Source of the DNA: Hysterangium stoloniferum
Taxonomy: Eukaryota; Basidiomycota; Agaricomycetes; Hysterangiales; Hysterangiaceae
DNA length: 64,000 nucleotides
Direction: 5' to 3'
NCBI GenBank assembly: GCA_015178975.1
Contig: WHVD01000053.1
Location: forward strand, 186,001 to 250,000
The notes beneath the pieces were generated by a model. It did no database searches, was not told where the DNA came from, and worked only from the letters and a program-made list of their open reading frames with translations. A program made the translations under genes and the position numbers. Positions 34,800 to 45,223 of the stretch are shown here, piece by piece; within the stretch, counting starts at the first letter, position 1; each line of letters begins with the position of its first letter.

Positions 34800-35662
34800 G
34801 TAAAAGAGTGTGAGATTACTGAAAAACATTCCAAGTAATTTGCTGTCCAATTTCTGTTGGAATTTTGGCCATTCAGTAATAATCTTAAGGTGATGACACT
34901 TGTGAGTCCTATAGGGGTAGAGTAGCTTAGTAAGGCTAAAATGTCCACTGCATATACCCTTGTATCAACAATGTCCTCATTCAATGGCTGGTCTCAAAGA
35001 AGAAGAGGGCTGGTTTTGCAATAGGAAAAACAGGCCCATGGAATCTTCCTCAAAATCCATGAGTCCGGTAGTAAATCTAACCTGGGTTGTGACACTCACA
35101 TGGGGGAAAATTGCAAACTCACTTAATGCCGTGATAGAATGGCACAATGTGCTACTCAATACTTATCATACTTATCCGATGGGAAAAAATTACCTCATAA
35201 TCATTGAATGTTTGCCTTGGCAGTCAATTTTGCTGCACCTCTGTCGGCCACACTCTTTCAGCATAGACAGAACAAAAAAGATGATCTTGGGTAGTACACT
35301 GATCTATCCATCCATTCGTCTCTTCCTCCTCTCTGCGTAGAACCACTCTCCACAATCCAGTTACAAAGGTTAACAACTGGCTCGTAAAGCTCAGGCTCTT
35401 TGTCAACTCGGTATGGAATAGTTGGAGCCTTGGATGTAAATGAGCTTTATGCAGGGAACAATTTCTCGATAATCTTTGAGTCATGCACCCATCCCCCACC
35501 CTGCAACTCTTCCCATAGAACCTCCATCACATGCTCCTTCTTCTCAGACTGAGTATTGTGAGAGGATGTTTTCAAAGCTGTACTGTGAATCACAGACAGA
35601 GATGGTGCAAATTGATGTGCTGCTGGCCTTTCCACACTGTGGAGCTCTATGATCTTCGCCAT
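34800..35662 (-). pseudogene. Unidentified minus-strand coding remnant
   Basis: From an ATG at 35662 the minus strand reads MAKIIELHSVERPAAHQF… for about 70 codons, then after a stop continues with similar composition to about 35224. A further piece with FEEDSMGLFFLLQNQPSSS lies at 35159-34977. I do not recognise the family. Its position downstream of the RecQ-like gene on the same strand may mean it is a neighbour in the same duplicated locus. Confidence 0.35.
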
Positions 35663-36300
35663 GCTAACGAGGGCTGCAGTCTAAGCTTGACCGTTGTTAG
35701 GAGGTAGAACCTTGGCCGAGTTTCAAGATCCTTCCCTTTCTCTCTCGAACCCCATCTAGCTGACTTTTTTTTATGGAAACCCTTCCAGAATATACATACT
35801 GTTATATTTAGTCACTTGTCCCATTAGCTACCTTATACCACTGTCCGTCCATAGTTGACTCTCCTCAATCTACATTCCCTCCTTCCTGCACTTCTAATCC
35901 TTCACATCCACTTCCCTTTATTATCTTCACACGTACCTCTCTTGCCAGGCTGAGAACCGATCCACGTCCTATTCCTTCTCCTTCAAATCAAGTTTTATTT
36001 ATTTAATATAGGACCTGACTCCTCCTCTACTTGCAATTTAAATGACCCATGATCAGACCCAAATTCTATCCAATATTTACCAAAAATCAACTGGGAATCT
36101 ATTTGACCTGAGTATTCAAAGTAAAACTCTACCTCCCACACAAGTTGATGTACTCAATACCTAACAAGAGACTCATGGACGAATAGAATTAAGAAACCTG
36201 TCTCAAAAATGAGATCTGACTTTTTCCTTTCTAAAACTCCCCCAGCCATCTTAAATCAAGTCCCTGAATATCCACACCAACACCTGAGAGATCTTTGGAA
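35663..36300. other. Unassigned sequence between two minus-strand remnants
   Basis: Pyrimidine-rich; no recognised coding region. Confidence 0.4.
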
Positions 36301-39153
36301 ACTCTCCTCATCCTGGTGAACGTAAAAGCCACTCCTCCATTTCTTTTCTAGAACCTACAGGTATTCCCCCTGCAGTCTTTGGCTCAAACTCTGCAACAAC
36401 TCCGTTACAAGTCTCCTCATGTTCCCAGATCACCCATAAAAGTGGTGGAAGGATGTCCAGATACACACATTCCTTGCCTGTTTTTGATATGCCATGTTGG
36501 AATTTTTTAACACCTGTCCACATTAAGCATCCATAACACATCTGCGATTTTGGGGGGCAACGATACGTCTGAAGCATGTCCAAAAAGTCAGACAGTCGAT
36601 GTTGATGCCTAGGACAATGTCGTGCAGTATGTTCTTGATGCCAATCTTTGTGTATTAAACAACAAATCATGCAAGACCCCTTCAACGTTCACATTAGGCC
36701 TTCAAGCTCATTTCCAAATCGTTCAAAGTCCCCCTCTGCAGTAATAGACCGCTGTTGTGCCATGATCAATGGTCCAGCACTACTTGAAGGAATCCTGTCA
36801 CTAAACGAAGCCTGACCCGTCCGTATATTCAAAGTAGGAGAATTCCAATTCTTCCCCCCTCATCCTATTGAGGAGCTGTACGAGGCAGGAATCAATGCTG
36901 TATATCCTGTCCACCCTAGAGTTGTGTATCCAGAAATCGGCACTTCTCTGCCAATGCTCAAAAAACGTGGTGAGGTATCTGCCATTTTGTAGGACAGTTT
37001 TCGGTGCTGACTCCTATCATCTTCACCGATAACTGGTGGGGAAACCTCATCCACACCCCTTTTTTTCGAATTGGCAAACAGAGTCCGCTTTAAAGAGACT
37101 GCCACCCTATGTCGAGAGGTCCTGCCACTACCCAATTCAATGTCAGTCTTGACATAAAACGTGTGTCATCTGTAGACTCCTAACCTTTCCTGGACTGTAC
37201 TTTCTCTCACCATAGTATCAGATCTAATACTCTTTCCTTTCCCATCCAAGTCTACCGAAAGAAGATCCTCATCCGTGAAGCTATTGATATAATACTCCAT
37301 CTCCTCATCATTATCACCCTCAGTATCCCCTCTGGTATGACTATTAGAAATCAAACTCAAACCCAGATCCAATGTCTCGACTTACTGGGTGCCCTTACCC
37401 TTTTCTGTAAGGCAAGTGAAAATGGATGAATGATCATACTCTGCTCCTTTGGACGAGCTGGAGGAAGCTGGCATAGGTTTTTTAAAAACCGGGGGGTTTT
37501 CCTGCTTCACATCCCTCTTCCTCCACATATTTGAAGGTACTGTGTTTACATGTTGAGAAATCATGCCCCTACCCAATCCGACTTCAGTTTTAAGATAAAA
37601 AATGTATCGTCTGTAGACTCCTAACCTTTCCTGGAGTGTACTTTCTCTCACCGTCCAATCAGATCTAATATTCTTTTCTTTGCCATCTACCAAAAGATCT
37701 TCATCCGTGAAGCTGTTGATCTCATCATCACCATCACCTCTGCTATGACTATTAGAAATTATATTCAAATTCAGATCCAACCTCTCGACTTACTGGGTAC
37801 CCTTACCCTTTTTTGTAAGGCAAGTAAAATCGGATGAACTCTTCAACTCGGCTCCTTTGGATGACCTGGAGGAAGCTGGTGTAAATTTATTAAAAATTCC
37901 ACTGTTTTGCTGCTTCCCATCTTCACAAGTCATGTCCCTACCCAATCCCACATCAGTCGTATCATAAAAAATCTGTCATTCATACACTCCTACTAACCTT
38001 TCCGTGGCCCTTCCTTCCCTCACCCTAGAATGAGATCTAATCGTGTCGCCATTGAACTCTCCTGACAGATCTTCATAGCTATCGTCTTCCATCACATACT
38101 CCCCCATATTCTCATCACTGCCAGAGGAATATTAGAAATTAAACTCAAATATCAAACGAAAATTCAAGCTTACCTGCCCCTCACTCTACCTGCCTTGTCT
38201 GCCTGTGTAAATGGATTGATGATCGGGTGCCCCATATGCTCACAACATAGGTCACAGAAGTTCCCACCAATAGCGGCACAGGTTACAAACTGCCCATCTA
38301 CGAATCCACTGAGTGCCAATCTCCGGCATTCCTTCTCCTCGAAGACTAGCTTGTGGATGCCCTCTATACCTTTGTAATCTGGCCCTTCAGAAAGCTTGTT
38401 CCTTTGAGACCGAAGCACAAACATAATAATATAGGACACCTTATTGTCCCGCAATGCCCGACCCATTTCCTGGATGTAGTCGATCAATGAATAGGGGATC
38501 CCTTTATGTATCACAGATCAGACATTCTTCCCATCCAAACCAGTCCCAAAAACTGTCATCACCACCACCAAAGGTGTTCTACCCTCTGCCCAATCCTCTT
38601 GGATAGACTTCCGATCAGTGAGAGGCACACCAAAATAATATGCTCTAACTCCTAGTTCTGCCGCAAACATTTCACAATCCTCCTGGGTTCAACAAAAAAC
38701 TATGCCCTGAGCTTCCTCTGATTTTAACCGAGCCAATGCAGATCTTGCACAATCCAAAATCCTATTTTTCCAAGCTGTCCAACTGTCCTCCTGGTGAACT
38801 TGGATTGACACTGGGCATATCATCGTATTCTCCCTAATCGTTCTGATATCCTGGACCCCCAAAAAGTCCTTCACATAAGATGTCACATGCAGAGGAATTG
38901 TCACAGAGAGCAGTGTCACAGGTACCCCATAAGTATACAGGTGTGGGAGGTGTTGCACATCCTCCCTATAATCACCAGCAGTCAGGATCACATGCACCTC
39001 ATCTACTACAATTCGCACCAGGTGTTTTTGGTAGTAGATGAGGCACATGTGATCCTGACTGCTGGTGATTATAGGGAGGATGTGCAACACCTCCCACACC
39101 TGTATACTTATGGGGTACCTGTGACACTGCTCTCTGAAATGATTCCTCCACAT
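36300..39153 (-). pseudogene. RecQ-like DNA helicase (sgs1-like, Agaricomycete type) with cysteine-rich C-terminus
   Basis: Minus strand. 39153-38689 holds helicase motif II as VVDEVH and motif III as LLSVTIP, followed by the start of the second RecA-like domain (EEAQGIVFC). 38514-38170 holds motif VI-like sequence (PYSLIDYIQEMGRALRD, where G-R-A-G-R is expected) and a conserved Cys region (CAAIGGNFCDLCCEHMG). The C-terminal part (38140-36300) is acidic, then ends in a Cys/His-rich segment (CMICCLIHKDWHQEH, CPPKSQMCYGC). The N-terminal helicase motifs (Walker A) are missing because the gene is truncated at the palindrome centre. RecQ helicases unwind DNA 3'-5'. Related genes with such tails are abundant, often subtelomeric, in fungi. 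Altered motifs VI and II suggest it is dead. Confidence 0.75.
37166..38140 (-). repeat. Triplicated intron-exon module in the RecQ-like gene
   Basis: Three tandem units (about 37185-37625, 37626-38000 and 38001-38140 plus), 370-440 bp each. Each unit contains an intron of the form GTAAGT/GTAAGC…TTTCTAAT…CAG and an exon encoding an acidic stretch, then IRSDxxVRE and QERLGVYR. The introns have diverged less in their splice signals than in their middles. Confidence 0.7.
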
Positions 39154-39445
39154 GTGACATCTTATGTGAAGGACTTTTTGGGGGTCCAGGATCTCAGATC
39201 GATTAGGGAGAATACGATGATATACCCAGCATCAATCCAAGTTCACCAGGAGGACAGTTGGACGGTTTGGAAAAATAGGATTTTGGATTGTGCAAGATCT
39301 ACATTGGCTCGGTTAAAATCAGAGGAAGCTCAGGGTATAGTTTTTTGTCAAACCCGGGAGGATTGTGAAATGTTTGCGGCAGAACTAGGAGTTAGAGCAT
39401 ATCATTCTGGTGTGCCTCTCACTGATCGGAAGTCTATCCAAGTTT
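38602..39445. repeat. Palindromic inverted duplication of the RecQ core
   Basis: The minus-strand segment 39010-38602 is repeated in reverse complement at 39032-39445 with few differences. Only about 20 bp separate the arms, near 39020. The plus arm encodes VVDEAHV and LLSEMIP and stays open for about 185 codons up to GVPLTDRKS. It ends exactly where the Crinkler gene is cut off. Confidence 0.9.
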
Positions 39446-39447
39446 GA
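39032..39447 (+). pseudogene. RecQ-like helicase fragment (plus arm of palindrome)
   Basis: Inverted copy of the motif II to motif IV region with the more canonical DEAH (VVDEAHVILTAGDYRED). It also extends further than the minus arm into QTREDCEMFAAELG, a conserved RecQ domain-2 start. No Walker A or motif VI, so it cannot act as a helicase. Confidence 0.75.
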
Positions 39448-39448
39448 T

Positions 39449-40914
39449 AAGCACGGAGCTGAATGTTAAGCAGAGCCGTGCACTCGGGCCCGCATTGTGA
39501 TACCGCTCACGAATATCTTCAAGTTCTCGATTGGGGTATAATTCTGCCCTGCAACAGGTTTCACACCACCTCTTAAAAGTCATAATCCACCACTTACGCT
39601 TTTTTTAACTCATCCAACGTCCACGGATTCATGACGATCAACTGGGGGATTCTTCCTGACTGGTGCAGTTTGCGCCAGCGTGACTCCTTTGGAGAAGTGA
39701 CATAAACTGGAAAAAGTTCTATGGCAGGAGAACAGATCTTATGCGGAAGCGTTTCACGCGCATCCATCGAATCCACAAAGCACCACGTGTGTTTCCCACT
39801 GCACCGGTGATCTAGGGGATTGATGATGACCACACCCGACCCAGAAAAGAAATAACAGTTCGCGAATCGGTACCAGACAACAGGCTGCTTCTCTCCAAGA
39901 CAATAGCGTAACGCGTAGCTAATCCACGAAGTTTTGCCTAGACATATATTAACAAAATGGACTAAATCTCCAAACAGGGTTATCTTATCATACCAATTCC
40001 TGGTTGTCCAGTAACCACTGCAAAGGACGTGTTGTGAGACGTTTCATATGCCACTTTGACCGCATCGATAATTCGAATATACTCTGCACGAACAAGACGC
40101 GGTGCAAAGGTATCGGTATCCGGAATGAAAGGTTCGTCAGGGAGGACGTCACCGTTTGGCTGCTCTTCGCATTCGCGAATCGTGGTATTGACTTGGTCAG
40201 AGAGGGTTGTGAGTGATAGATCTAAGGGACTTCCCCAGAATCGGCAATATTCTAACATCTTGGGCAGTATTTCTGATGGAATCTGGTCGGTTTTCATTGG
40301 CTTCTTAGCTCATCACGATCTGCGTTCGCCACTTACATGCCCCACATACTCATCAGACACCACAGACCCCTCCATGCATAGTCGTTTAGCCGGGGGTTCT
40401 CCTATAAACAAACGGTTGGGATTGTTCGATAATCGGCAAGACGGACAACCTACCCATTAGGATATTGGAAAGCCTGGAATTAGATGAGTCGCTCAGGGTA
40501 ATCCTGTCTGAAAATAGTTGCATAAGGTGTGAAACTAGATAATTAAAGATATTGTTCACCAGGTGAGACCACGACAAGAACATGCAGCTGGTGCCTTGCT
40601 GGTTCGGACAGGCCGGCCTCCTCAACAGTAAACGTCGGGTTAAGTTTGCTCAGGACAGAATTCCACCCTTCTGGGGTATCTAGCATCAACTGGGTGAAGA
40701 TAGCATTGAAAATGTCTTTCGAATAAGTCGATATCTTCTGTTTCGGTATGTATAGCATCAAGTCACCAGCGCTCATCCTGCTATGCAACTTAGCGTCCTT
40801 CTCCAATATCTTCTCTCGTAGCTTTGAGATCGTCTCATCTGGCGACGTTTGTACATCAAAAATGTGCTGGAATGGCTCGTCGTCGCCGACAAGGAGACAG
40901 TTGATGATGACCAT
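39449..40914 (-). pseudogene. Crinkler-type protein: ubiquitin-like header plus P-loop NTPase, C-terminus truncated
   Basis: Starts at ATG 40914 (MVIINCLLVGDD…). The first ~50 residues match the Crinkler header (ubiquitin-like, ending DLMLYIPK). After an intron beginning GTGAAC near 40560 and linker exons, the stretch 40297-39994 reads MLEYCRFWGSP…LPDEPFIPDTD and then TGQPGIG. A 56-nt intron (39938-39993, GTATGA...CTAG) interrupts the Walker A motif, so the spliced motif is GQPGIGKTS. The NTPase continues with WCFVDSMDA and VMNPWTLDEL to 39594. A further intron (GTAAGT) leads into an exon that stops at the RecQ palindrome at 39448. Crinkler-RHS-type proteins pair such modules with a C-terminal nuclease or kinase; that part is lost here. 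Confidence 0.75.
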
Positions 40915-41090
40915 TGCTGTCTTTTGCCGCCAGAAGCTTAGTAAGCACACAGTGATCTCTCACTCGTCTCATGACTTTAGGGTTTAGCCTCAAGTCATGA
41001 GCGCTCATCCTGCTATGCAACTTAGCGTCCTTCTCCAATATATTCTCTCGTAGCTTTGAGATCGTCTCATCTGGTGACGTTTGTACGTCA
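40757..41090. repeat. Direct repeat of the Crinkler header (about 95 bp, spaced 239 bp)
   Basis: 40757-40858 and 40996-41092 are near-identical (TCATCCTGCTATGCAACTTAGCG in both). They encode the same header residues (TSPDETISKLRE.ILEKDAK). The second, upstream copy leaves a partial second header in front of the gene start. Confidence 0.85.
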
Positions 41091-41139
41091 ACACCGCTGG
41101 TCACAGTCTCAAAGTCTGCAAGTTCGTCTCTCACACACA

Positions 41140-42324
41140 ATGAGAAAAAAACAAAAACTCTCCAATCTCACCCCTGGCGACCGCAGTCCTATGCTATTGG
41201 CTTTGAAACACTTACAAGATACGCTTGATCCAGACGATGATGAGCTCCCCGAAGGAATTCACGACACCTTTGGCTCAACTGCGTCAGAAGCTTGAACTTG
41301 TTGACGTCCGTCACAATATCTGCATTTATTACTCCGATATTATCATGATCCCCTTTGGCTGTCACAAAAGCACACCTCCTTTTCAAAACTTGATCCGACC
41401 GTTCTTGTTCAAGTCAATATCAAGATCGGTCCACTCTTTTTGGTCCCAGAGAACATCAACGCCGCCAAGGTGATCGGTTCCGCTTACATCCAAGGCCAGG
41501 CCATAACTATCCATGTCTTGAAAGAACTAATTATCCTCACAAGGAAGCACGTATCTCTTGTTGTAAGTGTAATACACATTTCCTTGTCATATACTCATAT
41601 CATTGGATAGACTGAAGCAGGATGTCGAGTTCTCATCAATCTCATCTTACTCCGCGTTGCTTCCACCATGTCTGATGCCCAAACAGACGTCAACATCATA
41701 CCGGAGTACCCTATTCCCACTACCGTCCTCCAAGGCAATCATTCCTTTGCCGGCGTGGTTGACTTCCTAATAGCAAAACTACCAACTCGTTACACTGGTG
41801 AGAACGGAATATGTGCAGTATCTGGGACATTAAATCGTTTTTCTTTCTTAGCATTTTTACTCGGAGATCCTGAAAATCCTTTGGCAAATCCAGCAGGAAT
41901 CAAGGGACCCGTTACCTCTAACATTTTTGAAGCGAAACGAGAAAATGTACGAGCAGCTATTGGCCAAGCTGTCATAGCCGCTGCATCACATTGTAAGCAG
42001 CACACGTACATCCTCCATGTTATATTATGCTACGCGCTATGACCATCTCGTTTTCTCTAGCATACCCGTAATGAGAGGTTGTATAACGAGTGGAGAACAA
42101 TGGCTATTGTTTATATACGAAGATACAGAGATTGGAGGTTTCGTATCCGCTAGTATTGAGGAATACACCATTGGACCGAACTTTGAAAATCTAGCCCTCA
42201 TTCTCGGTCTCTTGCAAGATTGGGTAAAATTTATACCGCCAACCGCCACATATTTTATAACATTCTCCTTATGCAGATTAACAATACTACCCATCCTGAA
42301 GCCACGTTTTTTTCACGTGCATGA
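41140..42324 (+). CDS. Spliced gene, PD-(D/E)XK nuclease-like protein of a Crinkler-associated family
   Basis: Divergent from the Crinkler gene. A probable start is the ATG at 41140 (MRKKQKLSNLTPGD…); one frame change seems needed between 41290 and 41400. From 41410 the exons join cleanly: exon to 41562 (ITIHVLKELIILTRKHVSLV), intron 41563-41610, exon 41611-41797, intron 41798-41851, exon 41852-42005, intron 42006-42060, exon 42061-42223, intron 42224-42276, and a last exon to the TGA at 42322-42324. All introns are 48-55 nt with GT-AG ends. The motif series GVVDFL, then IFEAKRENVRAAIGQ, matches the D…ExK…Q pattern of REase-fold nucleases. The region is recurrent in Agaricomycetes. Nuclease activity is inferred, not shown. 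Confidence 0.6.
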
Positions 42325-43079
42325 GGATGACAGAAGACAGGTTTCCATCGGACTGTCGATATTCATATATTATCACATTGTTTTCGTATCCATCCCGCTC
42401 TGTATATAATCTTGAATCCATTCCGTTAACAACCCCATCGAGGCATCGTGGTTACTGGGAAACTAATACCGACCGGCGCGATGAAGAGCTGGCTGAGAGG
42501 GAAATGCAGGATTGGCCGTACGTTATCTTCCCAAGGGAGGTTGTACTGCCTTGGAGAGAGATGCTGTATGCGGGGAACATGGCGTGTACGAAACTGGATA
42601 TGATAAATGTTAGGCAGGAACGCGCAGGGGAGGCGGACCAGCAATGATGAAGCTATAAGCGAGGTCACTGCAACCCAACGACGAGTGCCTATTCCACGAT
42701 ATTGACCACCCATGTTGAAGGAGAATGGAGGGAGGCCACAAGGCAAATTAAAGGACAAATGGGTAGACCACGAGAAGTGTATGAAGTGCAATGTGCCAGG
42801 CCTGAATATTAGTGGCATTGGTAAGCATTATGCGTTACAAGTGGCCCACACCTTGCTATTGTACTAGATGATCAATGATGGCATACAGTTCGGGACACGA
42901 AAGGTTGCTCAGGGTACATCAACATATGAAATATGTAGGTAAATTGGGATGAGACCTGGCTGTGCAGGAGTTGGAATCGTCCAAAAGTAATGGGAGATTT
43001 GACAACTACATAGGAAGATGAGGGGCATGCTGCGATCTGACAAATATCATATCTGAAGGAATATGTAAGTGTATCAGGG
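42325..43079. other. Unassigned sequence
   Basis: A plus-strand open stretch at 42440-42640 (acidic and basic residues, WPYVIFPREVVLPW) has coding-like composition but no recognised family. The rest shows nothing. Confidence 0.35.
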
Positions 43080-44227
43080 AAAACTGAGAAGATGAGACAT
43101 ACAGAAAGGGCCACGAAGCTCGATCTTATTTCGTCTTACTGACCGCCAGCAATTGCTCTCTCTCAGCCTCCCATCTTTTTCGTTCCTCAGCAAACTTTGC
43201 TCTTTCCTCTTCCCTACCTTCTTCCCTACCCTCTTCCCTACCCTCTTCCCGACCCCTTGCTTCAGCAGCCTGTTCACGTTCTCTAAGCTGAGCTTCACCT
43301 CGCTCTCGTACTTGCCGGACCTGTCACCAGTAATAAGCCTCCAAACAAATTCCTGTATCCACGACACACACCATATTATTAATTCTATCGCGTTCCTCAC
43401 GAAATTTTGCAGCAACTACCTCAACACGCTCCTCCTTGACTTTATACACAGGAATACCAGCCCATGTCCCACCGGCACTCATTTGTTCTGCCAACCACGT
43501 CCTCACCAACTGAAGACCCACTCCTGTCCACGTTAAGGCTAAATTCTTTCTCAAACACCCTTATCACCATATCAGAGTACCAATAACACTGCTTTTTGAG
43601 CAGTTGGTAGTCGTCATTACTTGCCCTCATTACCCAAGCAGCTATAGCGAGGTCGTGGAGCGTGATTTTGTTCTTCTTAACATTGACTCTTTCCAGGATC
43701 GTGTCGCCTTTGGGCCATCCACTCACCGTGAATACCCTGTCGTCAGCTCCACGTGTCTTCAGTGAGTCCCCCAACGGGGAGGCCTGAACAGTGAATCGTT
43801 TCCTCTTCGTGGCAGGAACGCAATCTTCCGGAAACCGCTCGATCCGAAGATAGCGGGTCTTCCCATTATCATGGAGAACCTCAGCAACAAATTATTCGTG
43901 TTCTGCCGTCGTATTCTTTTCCTTTATTCGCCATAACACCTGTGCTTTGGTATTGACTACTATGTCCCTGTGCTCTGCTGACATGGGATGAGCACAGAGT
44001 GTGTGGTGCCATGATTCAACATCTGTGTCGTTGGGGCATCCTATAGCCACATACGATTTCGGTTCGAACATGTGAACAAGTCGTACAAGCAGAGGAATAA
44101 AAGAGTTGGTAAAGGATCTCAGTGAGAATGGTGATCTTTGTTGGACTTTTAACGAACACATTATCATCAACTGAGAACTCGTTGTAGTTAATCGATCGAT
44201 ACAGCCACCTGTGCAATCACAATCCAA
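43080..44227 (-). pseudogene. Agaricomycete family of unknown function, frameshifted
   Basis: Minus strand from about 44227. The sequence reads MFEPKSYVAIGCPNDTDVESW, then VNTKAQVLWRIKEK. After a frame change or stop near 43890 come HDNGKTRYLRIERFPED and GADDRVFTVSGWPKGD, then LHDLAIAAWVMRASNDDYQLLKKQCYWY. The C-terminal part (43415-43080) is basic and Lys/Arg-rich (repeated VGKRVGK), probably a coiled coil. I recall this combination as a common hypothetical protein of mushroom genomes, with no known function. The frame breaks at 43890 and 43550 could partly be introns. Confidence 0.5.
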
Positions 44228-44739
44228 GGGGCGTTAGCGGACTAATTTTCAGTCAACTTTTTCGCCAAAGTGCCGAATATCCGAAGTAGCTCAATCAGAA
44301 TTCAATTTGGTTGCAGAATCATTCTCTTGATGACACATCAGGAGTTACAACATTTAAGGCGGCACTAAAATATTATCTAAACCTGTTTACAAAAATTTAA
44401 GTCCTAAAATGGATTTGAACTCAGTTATTACTTCAATTTTAGACATGATCTGAACTTGTTGTTTAGGACACACTTTTATCAGAGTTTTTATTCTAAGTCC
44501 AGACAAATGTTTACCCCTTATAAAAACCTCAAGTCTGAACATAGGTTTAAAAATAAAATAAAACCCTAAGTTTTGTAATGACCTTAAACTAATTGCCCAC
44601 TCATCACCTGCACCAACTGGAGGGGCCGATCAGAGCAGGGTGCACGCCCAATCGGGCACAAATGGGCACAGCACGTTGCGAACAGGCACAGCGCGTGCGC
44701 GCATTGGCAAATGGAACACACTTTGCCGGTTTGTACCCG
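44228..44739. other. Unassigned sequence
   Basis: AT-rich to about 44580, then a short piece (44615-44640) resembling the 8-10 kb minisatellite unit. No gene. Confidence 0.4.
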
Positions 44740-44749
44740 AGTGGGTGGG

Positions 44750-45090
44750 CAGGCATGTGCCCATGGATGGGAGTGTGTGCGCAGTGGATGGGAGTGCGTG
44801 CGTCGTGGATGGGTACGTGGTGGATGGTGCGCAGTGGATGGGTGCGAGTGGATGGGTGCGCGGTGGATGGGTGTGAGTGGATGGGTGCATGGTGGATGGG
44901 TGTGGGTGGATGGGTGCGCCATGGATGGGTGCGCAGTGATGGGTGCGCAGTGGATGGGAGTGGGTCAGCTGTGGATGGGAGTGGTGTGCGGTGGATGGGA
45001 GTGGTGTGCGGTGGATGGGAGTGGTGTGCAGTGGATGGGAGTGGTGCGTGGTGGATGGGAGTGGTGTGCAGTGGATGGGACTGAGTGTGT
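44750..45090. repeat. TGGATGGG minisatellite (10-20 bp units)
   Basis: A GT-rich array of GTGGATGGGTGCG-like units. It becomes regular 20-bp units (TGGATGGGAGTGGTGTGCGG) after 44975. Open frames on both strands are a by-product of the repeat. Confidence 0.9.
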
Positions 45091-45223
45091 GCGCGTTGGT
45101 AAACGACGATGCCCATCCATGACAGAAATGCGGGTGATGGCACATGTGTGACAGGAATCCAAAAGCCTGGGTGATGACATAATCTGGGCGCCTACCACCG
45201 CTAAAATGGACCCACAACCCACC

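Noticed and set aside
32196..36300. Several 60-145-residue open frames on both strands
   Set aside because: No recognised motif, low complexity or transposon-derived; apart from the minus-strand remnant at 34.8-35.66 kb nothing suggests coding.
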